From: Amaricoccus macauensis
Lineage (GTDB): Bacteria > Pseudomonadota > Alphaproteobacteria > Rhodobacterales > Rhodobacteraceae
Reading direction: 5' to 3'
NCBI RefSeq assembly: GCF_014201905.1
Contig: NZ_JACHFM010000001.1
Location: 1-64,000, forward strand
DNA length: 64,000 nucleotides
Positions 1-7,654 of this stretch are shown here, piece by piece. How positions within the stretch are numbered: the stretch's first letter is position 1; every line of letters starts with the position of its first letter. A program made the translations under genes and the position numbers. The notes under the pieces are model-generated. The model worked only from the letters and a program-made list of their open reading frames with translations. It was not told the DNA's origin and did not search any database.

Positions 1-1319
1 TCGTGACGATCCGGCCCACCTTCGATCACGACGTGATCGACGAGCCAGCTTTCGAGCCCGCGACCCCAGGCCCAGACATCGACCTCGATCCGGTCTTTCT
101 GCACGTCGACCCCGGCAGTCAGAAACAGCCCGCCCGCTGGCACCGTGCCGGATGTCCAGCGCTCGCGCCGGTCGTAGAGCCGCTGCCAGTCGGGGGCTTC
201 CCCGGTCTCGACCCAGGTCTCGCCGAGGATCGTGTTGCGAAACGCCTTGATCGCCTCGTCCGACCCCTGGGCCGCGTCCCATGCCCGCACGATCCGCTCC
301 CAGCTCAGCCAGCCGATCGGCGAATAGAGTGCGGAGAGGTGATACCCGACCGTGGTCGGATCGGCGGCCGTGGCGGTTGCCCGCCATTCGCCACGCTCAA
401 GCATCGCCGTCTTGTGGTGCTCCGCGATGGGCTGCTCGCAGCCCTCGCAGTGATATTCCGCCGTCTCGGGGCGGCCCTTCTGCCAGCGCAGCCGGTCGAA
501 CTTCAGCCACTGCATCGCGCCGCAATGCGGGCATGGCACGAAGAACCGCCGCTGGTCGGACGCCTCGAACTCCCGCTCGATGCGCGACAGCCCCCGGATC
601 GTGGGCGTCGAGACCAGCAGCACCTTTCGCCGATGGGCGAAGGTCAGCGAGCGCGCCTCGGCCAGCGTGACCGGATCGCCTTCCTCGTCGGCCGATGCCG
701 GATATGCGTCGACCTCGTCGAGGAAGATGTAGCGCGCCGGGGTCGAGCGCAGCCCGACCGCCGAGTTCGCGCCCGTCATGATCAGGATGCCGCCCGCGAA
801 CTCCTTCGACAGCATCGTGTTGCCCGCGTCGCGGGACCGCGCCGGTTTGACCCGCTCCCGCAGCTCTGGGCTTTCATCGATCAGCGGGTCGATCCGCTGG
901 CGCGAGTTGCGCTTGGCCAGTTCCACAGTGGGCTGGACGGCGAGCATCGGCCCCGGCGCCTGGTGGATGGCGAACCCGATCCAGTTGTTGCCGGCCTCGG
1001 TCGCGCCGACCTGCGCGGCCTTCATGAACACGATCCGCTGCGTGGGATCGCCGGGCGACAGCCGGTCCATGATCTCGCGCATGTAGGGCGTGCGCACGGT
1101 GCGATACCGCCCGGGCTCGGCCGAGGCGCGGCCAGAGAGCATCCGGTGCCGGTCCGCCCATTCCGAGACGGTCAGGTCCGGGTCGGGCCGCAGCCCGTTG
1201 CCCCAGGCGCGCAGGATCTCGCCCGCGCCGTCGAAGTCGGTCAGACCGCCAAGATCATCGCCGCTCTCACCGGAAGTCGGGCCGGACCTCGGCGAGTTCG
1301 TCGAGGTGGGCGCGTACAT
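1..1319 (-). CDS. Phage terminase large subunit, GpA family (copy A, cut by window edge)
   Basis: This is the ATPase and nuclease that packages DNA into the prohead. The window holds its first ~440 residues; the rest lies off the left edge. It is the diverged twin of the complete gene at 60364-62367: the start codon, the Walker A-like stretch with AAQVGATEAGNNW near residue 95 and the Walker B-like IFLDEVDAY all align. Copy A has a 12-nt in-frame insertion (four residues near 1240-1270) relative to copy B. The start overlaps the end of the small terminase gene by 53 nt, as in copy B. The reading frame is open across 1-1319 and agrees with copy B, so this part looks functional. Confidence 0.9.
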   Translation of the reverse strand, partial: MYAPTSTNSPRSGPTSGESGDDLGGLTDFDGAGEILRAWGNGLRPDPDLTVSEWADRHRMLSGRASAEPGRYRTVRTPYMREIMDRLSPGDPTQRIVFMKAAQVGATEAGNNWIGFAIHQAPGPMLAVQPTVELAKRNSRQRIDPLIDESPELRERVKPARSRDAGNTMLSKEFAGGILIMTGANSAVGLRSTPARYIFLDEVDAYPASADEEGDPVTLAEARSLTFAHRRKVLLVSTPTIRGLSRIEREFEASDQRRFFVPCPHCGAMQWLKFDRLRWQKGRPETAEYHCEGCEQPIAEHHKTAMLERGEWRATATAADPTTVGYHLSALYSPIGWLSWERIVRAWDAAQGSDEAIKAFRNTILGETWVETGEAPDWQRLYDRRERWTSGTVPAGGLFLTAGVDVQKDRIEVDVWAWGRGLESWLVDHVVIEGGPDRH

Positions 1320-1863
1320 GTTTCTCCAGGACCTTCTGCATCGCGGCTGGCTCCACGGTGATCTGCTGGCCGGTCGCGTCGCTGCACGAGGCCGAGATCT
1401 CGGCCGCCATCAGCGCCGCCGCGCGCGCAGGCCAGTTCACCCACGCGTCCCGCTCCTCCCGCGCCAGCCGGAACACCAGCGCCAGCGCGCGGGCCCGCTC
1501 GATCAACTCCCCCTTCAGCTTCTGGAGCCGGATGCGCCGCTCCTGCGCCTTCAGCACCTCGTTCGCGGTCTTGGCCTGCAGGAAGGTCGTGCCGCCCCCG
1601 ACGGCCGGGACCGCCAGACCCTGTTCGCGGAGCGTGTCTCCGACCGCTGCCACCGCCGCCTCGGGGACAGGCTTCAGCTTCGGCGCGGGCGGTTTCCGCG
1701 TCTTCGACGGGTCGGTCGTCTCTGCGCGCCGAGCGTCGCTGGCGGCCGCGTTGATGCTGCCATCGGGATAGAGGACCAGCCGCTCGGCCGTCTTCGCCTT
1801 CTGGATCGCGCCCCGCGACAGCCCGACATGGGCGGCGTACTGGCGCTCGCTCATGCCCTGCAT
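1267..1863 (-). CDS. Phage terminase small subunit-like protein (copy A)
   Basis: A 198-residue protein directly upstream of, and overlapping, the large terminase gene. Its N-terminus (MQGMSERQYAAHVGLSRGA) reads as a helix-turn-helix of the kind small terminases use to bind the packaging site. The middle is rich in Ala, Arg and Glu and looks helical (around residues 95-140), fitting an oligomerisation region. Position and the DNA-binding N-terminus are the basis of the call; no specific family is claimed. Copy B at 62315-62911 differs at only a few residues. Transcription diverges from the gene at 1975 across an intergenic region with a conserved palindrome. Confidence 0.75.
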   Translation of the reverse strand: MQGMSERQYAAHVGLSRGAIQKAKTAERLVLYPDGSINAAASDARRAETTDPSKTRKPPAPKLKPVPEAAVAAVGDTLREQGLAVPAVGGGTTFLQAKTANEVLKAQERRIRLQKLKGELIERARALALVFRLAREERDAWVNWPARAAALMAAEISASCSDATGQQITVEPAAMQKVLEKHVRAHLDELAEVRPDFR

Positions 1864-1895
1864 CGACGGCTCCGATTATCATTCAGATTCATGTG

Positions 1896-1912
1896 CTTAT
1901 CGAGTTGATAAG
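1896..1912. promoter_or_regulatory. Conserved palindrome in divergent terminase promoter region (copy A)
   Basis: CTTATC-GAGTT-GATAAG is a 6-5-6 inverted repeat between the divergently transcribed small terminase gene and the 90-aa gene. The same 17 bp recur unchanged at 62944-62960 although the flanking bases have diverged. That pattern fits a repressor or activator site controlling both directions. The binding protein is unknown. Confidence 0.5.
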
Positions 1913-1974
1913 CCCCGCGGACAGAGGGAACGTGATCCCACGAAGACGATGCAACTCACCACGGAGCCACCCCG

Positions 1975-2247
1975 ATGACCACGCGCCTGAACCCGATCAC
2001 CACCCCGCGCCACGAACTCCGCGCCGAGAAGGCGCGCAGGAACAAGGAAGCCGCACTAGCCGCCTTCATCGGCAAGAAGGCCGAGATCGACGAGATGCTC
2101 GCCCGCCTGCAGGCGCTCAGCGACGACCATTTCAACTGCGCCCCCGACGAGGCGGGCTGGGCGATGGTCGGCACCCTCGAACACTACGCCAGCCTCCTGA
2201 AGCGCATTACCGACAGCGCCTTCGGCGAGGGCGAACACGCCCGCTGA
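1975..2247 (+). CDS. Conserved phage hypothetical protein, 90 aa (copy A)
   Basis: A small basic and helical protein (MTTRLNPITTPRHELRAEKA at the start) transcribed away from the terminase genes. I do not recognise a family. It is supported as real by the paralogue at 63023-63295, which keeps the same length and nearly the same sequence while the DNA around it has drifted. The only variable patch is near residues 53-63. An upstream GGAGCC may serve as the ribosome binding site. It precedes a DUF3489 gene in both copies, so the two probably form a short regulatory operon. Confidence 0.75.
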   Translation: MTTRLNPITTPRHELRAEKARRNKEAALAAFIGKKAEIDEMLARLQALSDDHFNCAPDEAGWAMVGTLEHYASLLKRITDSAFGEGEHAR

Positions 2248-2249
2248 TC

Positions 2250-2289
2250 TCCGGCAACGCCGGAACTCCCGCCGCGCGCCCTGCGCGGC
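2250..2289 (+). other. Two conserved stem-loops between the 90-aa and DUF3489 genes (copy A)
   Basis: TCCGGC-AAC-GCCGGA (2250-2264) starts three bases after the stop codon. GCCGCGC-GCCCT-GCGCGGC (2271-2289) follows. Both stems are perfect and both recur at 63298-63337, where the first loop is ACT instead of AAC. They may act as an attenuator or a processing signal; there is no T-run, so they are not simple intrinsic terminators. Confidence 0.4.
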
Positions 2290-2341
2290 TCGGGGTCGTA
2301 GAAGGCGCCGCATGTCGCGGGCCGAATACGGAGATGACCCC

Positions 2342-2914
2342 ATGACCAAGATTTCCGATACCCAAGCCATCATCCTCAGCGCCGCCGCACAGCGCGAGGA
2401 CCGCATCGCCCTGCCGCTCCCCCACAGCTTGCGCGGCGGGGCCGCCGCCAAGGTGGTCGGCGCAATGCTCGCCAAGGGCTTCCTGCAGGAGGTCGACGCC
2501 GACCTGCGCAAGGGCGAGCCCGTCTGGCGCGAGACCGGCGATGGCCACGGCGTCACGCTGGTAGCCACCGACGCAGGCCTCGCCGCCATCGGCATCGAGG
2601 CCGTGAACGCGAACACCGCGCCTGCGAGCGCGACGGATGCGCCTTCCGAGGAGCCCGCGCCGGACACCCCCACCGAACCGAAGGCTGCGCCCAAGACGCG
2701 CACGCCGCGCGAGGGAACGAAGCAGGCCACGCTGATCGCCATGCTGCGCGCGCCGGAGGGCGCGACCATCGAGGAGATCATGGCCGCGACGGGCTGGCAG
2801 TCGCACACGGTTCGCGGCGCGATGGCCGGGGCGCTGAAGAAGAAACTCGGGCTCGAGGTGACCTCGGAGAAGGTCGAGGATCGGGGGCGCGTGTACAAAC
2901 TCCCCGCCGCCTGA
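2342..2914 (+). CDS. DUF3489 domain protein (copy A)
   Basis: A 190-residue protein. The C-terminal ~75 residues match the DUF3489 pattern: a basic TREGTKQATLIAMLRA-like helix, a helix-turn-helix-like segment with IEEIMAATGWQSHTVRGAM, then a basic wing-like end (EVTSEKVEDRGRVYKL). This looks like a winged-helix DNA-binding module. The N-terminal half (a helical region containing QAIILSAAAQRED, residues 1-70) is joined by an Ala/Pro/Glu-rich linker. Copy B at 63391-63963 has the same length and layout. The ATG at 2342 was chosen because copy B has no in-frame start further upstream. It is likely a phage regulator; its target is unknown. Confidence 0.8.
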   Translation: MTKISDTQAIILSAAAQREDRIALPLPHSLRGGAAAKVVGAMLAKGFLQEVDADLRKGEPVWRETGDGHGVTLVATDAGLAAIGIEAVNANTAPASATDAPSEEPAPDTPTEPKAAPKTRTPREGTKQATLIAMLRAPEGATIEEIMAATGWQSHTVRGAMAGALKKKLGLEVTSEKVEDRGRVYKLPAA

Positions 2915-2940
2915 CGCACCGGACGCCAACAAGCTGATGG

Positions 2941-2963
2941 CCGCCGTCCCTCCGGGGCGGCGG
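2941..2963. terminator. GC-rich hairpin between convergent genes
   Basis: CCGCCGTCCC-TCC-GGGGCGGCGG forms a near-perfect stem between the stops of the DUF3489 gene (plus) and the DUF7220-like gene (minus). A short T-stretch (ATTTT) follows on the plus side. It probably ends transcription from one or both sides. The left arm is also present at the right window edge in copy B. Confidence 0.4.
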
Positions 2964-2967
2964 TCGA

Positions 2968-3207
2968 TCATTTTGCGCTCCGCATCCGGATGGCCTCGAA
3001 CACCCGGCGAAGGGCGAAGGAACGGGCGATCGACACGACGGTGAAGACGGCGCCCATCTTCAGGTTCTGCGCCAGCGTCGTGTGCAGCCCGAAGATCGGG
3101 AAGATCAGGATCTGCGTGACGACGGCAACGCCGTAGCCGACGATCACATTGGCGACGGACTCGACCAGCGACATGAGGCGGGATTGCTTTGTAACTCCTC
3201 CACTCAT
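2968..3207 (-). CDS. Small phage membrane protein, DUF7220-like
   Basis: A 79-residue protein with two hydrophobic stretches: residues ~18-40 (VIVGYGVAVVTQILIFPIFG) and a weaker one at ~50-65. It ends in a basic tail (RRVFEAIRMRSAK). It resembles the small phage-encoded proteins labelled DUF7220. It is transcribed toward the DUF3489 gene. Its upstream side lies against the IS110 element, so its native promoter may have been displaced. Role unknown; it is not placed like a holin, since the lysis genes of this phage type lie elsewhere. Confidence 0.6.
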   Translation of the reverse strand: MSGGVTKQSRLMSLVESVANVIVGYGVAVVTQILIFPIFGLHTTLAQNLKMGAVFTVVSIARSFALRRVFEAIRMRSAK

Positions 3208-4672
3208 TGGATCGCTGCCCCTGTATGGTGGTGGTTCGATAGCCGGGAGAGGGTCGCCGCGTCTGCTTTGAGGGTCGTTCCTCGTGCATGAGATTGGCGC
3301 CCTCGACCGGCGTTCAGGGCTCGAACGGTATCCTGGGGCCGGGTCGGCTTGATCCGTGTCCTCGCTTGGACAAGGCTGGGCGTGAACGTCGGGATCGAGG
3401 CTCCCTGGCCTGAACGCGGGAGGACGGGATGTTTGCAGGGATCGACGTGGCGGCAGAGCGTCACGTATTGGCGCGGCTCGACGATACGGGGGTGCCGATC
3501 GGCCGCCCGACGCCCTTTGCCGAGGATGCGGGTGGCTATCGGCTGCTGCTCGATGCGCTCGGGCCACCGCCGGCGCTGGTCGTGATCGAGGCGACCGGGC
3601 ACTACTGGAAGAACCTCTACGCGACGCTTGCCGCGGCTGGCCATGACGTCGTCCTGCTCAATCCGATCATCGCACGGCGTTTCCAGGAAGCGCAGCTCGA
3701 ACGCACCAAGACCGACGCGGTCGACGCATCGGCGCTGGCCCGGCTCGGCTTCGAGAAGCGCCCCGTGCCCACGCGGCTGCACGATGCAGCCTCCGAAGCC
3801 TTGCGCGAGCTCGTGCGCCACCGCGACCGGCTGCGGCAGGACTTCGATGACCGGGTGCGCCAGCTGCACCGCCTGATCGACCTCGGCTTTCCCGAGTTCA
3901 CGCGCCACGTCAAAGGCCTGGACACGATGCTCGCCACGGCGCTCATCGCCGAGTGCCCGACCGCCGAGATCTTCGCCCGCACCGATCCGCGGCGGCTGGC
4001 GCGGTTGCGCTACGACGGCCGGCACAAGGTCGGGCTCGATCGCGCCGAGCGCTTCGTCGCTGCGGCCAAACGCTCGGTCGGTCAACATCGCGGGCCGGTC
4101 TACGAGATGCAGGCCCGCCATGTCTGTCAGGACCTCGACCTCTGGCGCCGTCGCCTGAAGGAGATCGAGGCCGATATCGAGGGGCTGCTCGACGCCCATG
4201 AGATCGGCCGACTGCTCACCAGCATAGACGGCATTGGCCCGCATTCCGCGGCGCGCATCATCGCTGCCGTCGGCGATCCGGCCCGCTTCCGAAGCGCCGG
4301 TGCCTTCGCGGCTTACGTCGGTGTCGTGCCCGGGCTTCGGCAATCGGGAAAGCGCACGCCCGCCCGGGCGCCAACGACCTTCGGGAATGCGAAGCTGCGC
4401 CGCGCACTGTGGATGACGGTGCTCGCCGCAGTCCGCATCAACCCCTGGCTCAAGGCATTCCACGACCGTCTGCGCGACGCCGGAAAGCCGCCGAAGCTCG
4501 CTCTCATCGCGGCCATGCGCAAACTGCTCCACGCCGTCTACAGCGTCGCCAAAAGCCGAAACCCCTTCGTCATCAGCACCGAGCAGGCGCAAGCGGCGTA
4601 GACCCAGAATATCGGAGCCGATCGCGCCTGCGGCGTCAGAAACTGCTTGATCCACCAGACGGTATCTCATGC
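3208..4672 (+). mobile_element. IS110-family insertion sequence (ends not resolved)
   Basis: The element contains one transposase gene (3429-4601) with ~220 bp of leader and ~70 bp of trailer. IS110 elements generally lack clear terminal inverted repeats and target duplications, and I could not find convincing ones here. The limits given are simply the neighbouring gene ends. It separates the DUF7220-like gene from the phage methyltransferase genes. Confidence 0.5.
3429..4601 (+). CDS. IS110-family transposase
   Basis: A 390-residue protein, full length for the family. The N-terminal DEDD RuvC-like domain begins FAGIDVAAERHV (Asp5), has VVIEATGHYW (Glu ~56) and the ERTKTDAVDASALARL segment with Asp residues near 97-100. 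The C-terminal Transposase_20-like domain holds LTSIDGIGPHSAARIIA and FAAYVGVVPGLRQSGK, with the serine-containing segment conserved in IS110 and IS1111. The ATG at 3429 follows GGGAGGACGGG, a good ribosome binding site. No frameshift is seen, so the element may still be active. Confidence 0.93.
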   Translation: MFAGIDVAAERHVLARLDDTGVPIGRPTPFAEDAGGYRLLLDALGPPPALVVIEATGHYWKNLYATLAAAGHDVVLLNPIIARRFQEAQLERTKTDAVDASALARLGFEKRPVPTRLHDAASEALRELVRHRDRLRQDFDDRVRQLHRLIDLGFPEFTRHVKGLDTMLATALIAECPTAEIFARTDPRRLARLRYDGRHKVGLDRAERFVAAAKRSVGQHRGPVYEMQARHVCQDLDLWRRRLKEIEADIEGLLDAHEIGRLLTSIDGIGPHSAARIIAAVGDPARFRSAGAFAAYVGVVPGLRQSGKRTPARAPTTFGNAKLRRALWMTVLAAVRINPWLKAFHDRLRDAGKPPKLALIAAMRKLLHAVYSVAKSRNPFVISTEQAQAA

Positions 4673-4679
4673 CGCTGCC

Positions 4680-5808
4680 TCATCCATCAGCCAGCAATTC
4701 AGTCGCCAGAGTTCGCAGCGCATGCGCCGCAACCAGGGGGACCACGCCGTTGCCACAGAGGCGAAGCCGGTCCACCCGGTGGGCCAGCCCATCAGCGCCT
4801 CGACGAACAGCGGGTTCAAGGTCCGGCGCGCATCGGAGGTATCGCTCCCAGCCAACGGCGTCAGCAGGACCTGGCGGCCAAGCAGGCCGTTCACCGGCGT
4901 GTTGGCAAGGCTCGTCGCCCCGTCCTTGTGGTCGCGCGCCGTCGGCGTCATCCACATCCCGGCCGCGTGGGTCAAGTCCGCTGTCCGCCGGTTGCCAGCG
5001 CTCGGCTTGCAGCCGTCGTTCGCCATCGGCGTCGTCCAATCCCGCGCCATGCGGTCCAGACCCTTCTCGTCGCGCCGTTCGCCGCCCCGGCTGCGAAAGC
5101 TGTCGGTCTGCGGCGTCGGCCAGAGTGCGGCCGTGGTCGCCAGGTTCATCCCGTGCTGTCCCGCTGCCTGCGACGGCGTCGGCTTCGTCTGCCGGTTCTC
5201 GTTCGCGCTCGCCCTCGGTGTCGGCCAAAGCCGCAGCAGTTCCGTCCGGTTCCCGCCACTCGACCGGGTGCCAGAGCAGGCGCGCGGGGTCGGCCAGTTC
5301 GTCGCCCTCGCGGATGGCGAGGATGAACAGACGCTCGCGTTTGTGGGGCGCGCCGACTTCCGCCGCCGTGAAGAGGCCTGCCGCAAGGCGGTAGCCCATG
5401 CCGACCAGTCCTGCGGCGACTTCGGGGAAGCCGAGGCAGAGATGATGGGCGACATTCTCGAGGAAGACGAAGGGCGGCTCGATCTCGCCGATGATGCGGG
5501 CGACATGCGGCCAGAGGTGCCGCGGGTCGTCCGCGCCACGGCGCTTGCCCGCGACGGAGAACGGCTGGCACGGATAGCCCGCAGTGACGATGTCCACCGC
5601 GCCGCGCCACGGGCGGCCGTCGAAGGTTCCAACGTCGTCCCAGACAGGCGCGCAATCCAGGGACGCATCTTCCATCCGCGCCACGAGAGCGGCCGCGGCG
5701 TAGGTTTCCCGTTCGACATGGCCCACAGCACGATATCCGGGGAGGGCGATGGCGAGCCCGAGGTCGAGCCCGCCCGCGCCAGAGCAGAGGGAGAGGCCGA
5801 AGAGGCAT
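4680..5808 (-). pseudogene. Phage DNA (cytosine-5) methyltransferase, frameshifted near the start
   Basis: The gene would methylate phage DNA at C5 of cytosine. The main frame (from 5726, GTG) has motif IV TAGYPCQPFSVAGKRRG, motif VI FVFLENVAHH and motif VIII-like ERLFILA. It ends in a motif X-like CGNGVVPLVAAHALRTL. The SAM-binding motif I (LCSGAGGLDLGLAIALPGYR) lies upstream in this frame, but no ATG, GTG or TTG precedes it. A natural ATG (5808, MPLRPL) is one base out of frame, so one extra base near 5790 disconnects start and body. The variable middle reads as a motif-rich protein in two frames (see findings). It lies 53 nt downstream of the ParB-methyltransferase gene, on the same strand. 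Confidence 0.65.
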
Positions 5809-5861
5809 GCTTCTCCGGCTCCGGAAGCGCGTCCGGAGGAAGGTAAGCCAGGTCATGCATG

Positions 5862-7238
5862 TCACGCGGCGGTCTTGCGCTTTCGCGCGGGTTCGGGGGC
5901 GGCGTCCGTTGCCGGGGCATCGGCCGGGGCTTCGGTGTCGTTGCCGAGCCGCTCGGTTCTCACCTGTGCGAAGGTCCGGCCGTCGCCTTCGAGAATTGCG
6001 TCCTTCCCGGTCTCGGCCTGCCAGCGCTCGACGGCGACATCGACATAGGCCGGGCTGATCTCCATCGCGAAGACGCGCCGGCCATTGGACTCGCCCGCCA
6101 TGATCTGCGAGCCGGACCCCGAGAACGGCTCGTAGCAGAGGCCGCCGCGGGCGACGTGCTGGCGCATGGGGATCCCGAAGGCGTCCAGCGGTTTCGGCGT
6201 CGGATGGTCAGGGCGCTCGTCCTTGGCGAAGGACGGCATTTCCCAGGTCGAGGGCAGCGTCTGCTCGGCCACCTTCGGCGGGCGGTTCGGTCTGCGCCAG
6301 CCCATGAAGCAGGGCTCGTGCTTCCAGAGGTAGTGGGAGCGGGTGAGCACCCCGCGGTCCTTCACCCAGATGATCTGCTGGTGAACGAAGGCGCCGGCCT
6401 TTTCCCAGCAGGCCTCGAGCATCGCCTGGCGGCGGGAGGCGTGCCAGCAGTACCAGGCCGCGTCCTCGGTGATCGCCTCGGCCACGGCCGCGGCGATGAA
6501 ACCGTCGTAGAGCTCCGCGCCCTGCGAGCTGTCGTCCCAGGTGGTGCCATAGGATGCGGACCAATCCTTGTTGCGGGTCGGGTGGTTCGAGCCGTCATAG
6601 TCCACCAGATACGGCGGGTCGGTCGCGAACAGCACCGCGCGCTCGCCGTTCATCAGGCGGCGCACGTCGGCTGCGCTGGTGCTGTCGCCGCACAGCAGCC
6701 GGTGTTCGCCGAGGATCCACAGATCGCCCGTTCGCGATGCCGGGTTGCGCGGCGGTTCGGGGATGGTCACCGGCGGCACGGAGCCCCCGGCGCCACCTTT
6801 TTCACCGTCCCCCTCCGGCACGAAAGCCAGCAGTTTGTCCAACTCGCCATCGGAGAAGCCGATCAGCGACAGGTCGAAGTCCTCGGCGAGCAGGTCGTTC
6901 AGTTCCGCTGACAACAGCGCCTCGTCCCAGGTGCCGAGTTCGGTCAGCTTGTTGTCCGCGATCCGGTACGCCCGGCGCTGCGCCTCGGTCAGATGACCCA
7001 GCACGATCACCGGCGCTTCGGTCAGCCCCAGCTGCGTCGCGGCCAGCACGCGCCCGTGGCCTGCGATCAATTCGCCGTCCTCGGCCACGAGGCAAGGCAC
7101 GGTCCACCCGAACTCGGCCATGCTGGCGGCGATCTTCGCAACTTGGTCCGGTTCATGCGCCTTGGCATTGCGGGCATAGGGCTGGAGCTTGGCCAGCGGC
7201 CACATCTCGATCCGCTCTGGGGCGAAGCTCAGCGTCAT
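5862..7238 (-). CDS. ParB-like nuclease domain / site-specific DNA methyltransferase fusion
   Basis: A 458-residue protein. Residues ~10-125 form a ParB/Srx-like domain (LQPYARNAKAHEPDQV, then GELIAGHGRVLAA). Residues ~175-420 form an amino-methyltransferase of the beta order: catalytic motif IV ATDPPYLVDYDG first, SAM-binding motif I YEPFSGSGSQIMAGE late. It probably makes N6-methyladenine or N4-methylcytosine. This fusion is common in temperate phages and is usually an orphan methyltransferase that shields phage DNA. The C-terminus is an Ala/Pro/Lys-rich tail. It is transcribed toward the cytosine methyltransferase gene and follows a 416-bp repeat-rich gap. Confidence 0.88.
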   Translation of the reverse strand: MTLSFAPERIEMWPLAKLQPYARNAKAHEPDQVAKIAASMAEFGWTVPCLVAEDGELIAGHGRVLAATQLGLTEAPVIVLGHLTEAQRRAYRIADNKLTELGTWDEALLSAELNDLLAEDFDLSLIGFSDGELDKLLAFVPEGDGEKGGAGGSVPPVTIPEPPRNPASRTGDLWILGEHRLLCGDSTSAADVRRLMNGERAVLFATDPPYLVDYDGSNHPTRNKDWSASYGTTWDDSSQGAELYDGFIAAAVAEAITEDAAWYCWHASRRQAMLEACWEKAGAFVHQQIIWVKDRGVLTRSHYLWKHEPCFMGWRRPNRPPKVAEQTLPSTWEMPSFAKDERPDHPTPKPLDAFGIPMRQHVARGGLCYEPFSGSGSQIMAGESNGRRVFAMEISPAYVDVAVERWQAETGKDAILEGDGRTFAQVRTERLGNDTEAPADAPATDAAPEPARKRKTAA

Positions 7239-7654
7239 GGGCGGGTCATTCCTCGGATCAGGATGGATACCCTGGCTTCCGGAATCCGGGGTCCAGACTG
7301 GACCCCACGCAGGGTCCAGTGGCCACCAGGGGTGTCCAGCTTCAAGGGTTTGATTTTGCGGTGTTTCAGGCGGGTTCAGGCGGCGGTGGATTCTTGGTGG
7401 CTTCCCAAAAATCCGGCCCTGTCGCTGGCGATGTGCTGCGCTTCGCCCGCCAGCATACGAATATCGCCAGGAAGGAACCGGAAACTGCCGTGGGCTGGAC
7501 CCCGGTCGGACCCTCGCTGGATACCGGGGTCCAGAAGAGCCCCGTCAACGCAAAGGGGAGAGCGAGCTTTCCAGCGCACTCTCCCCATCTTGCCTTCGGA
7601 ATAGCATGGATCTGTTGCAGATGTCGAAGGGAAAAGTGTTGCAACACATTGGAG
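7239..7654. repeat. Non-coding gap with a cluster of GGGGTCCAG boxes
   Basis: No convincing gene lies here. Several direct and inverted copies of (G)GGGTCCAG are present. They include a perfect 9-1-9 palindrome centred at 7298 (7289-7307), GGGTCCAG at 7313-7320, a GGGTGTCCAG variant at 7331-7340, and a perfect 12-bp inverted repeat CTGGACCCCGGT (7495-7506) / ACCGGGGTCCAG (7523-7534). A further perfect stem GGGGAGAG (7555-7562) / CTCTCCCC (7579-7586) could end transcription of the upstream operon, though its T-tract is weak. The boxes could be operators for the methyltransferase genes or part of an origin. Confidence 0.45.

Noticed and set aside
3-1361. Plus-strand frame of 452 codons at the left edge
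   Set aside because: It lies opposite the large terminase gene, which is supported by a full-length paralogue; its composition is Arg/Pro-rich shadow sequence.
3208-4680. Terminal inverted repeats of the IS110 element
   Set aside because: I compared the ~220-bp leader and ~70-bp trailer and found only short, weak matches. IS110 members often have none.
5780-5808. Programmed frameshift at the methyltransferase start
   Set aside because: No slippery heptamer or stimulatory structure is present; a simple one-base insertion in a C-rich run explains the data better.
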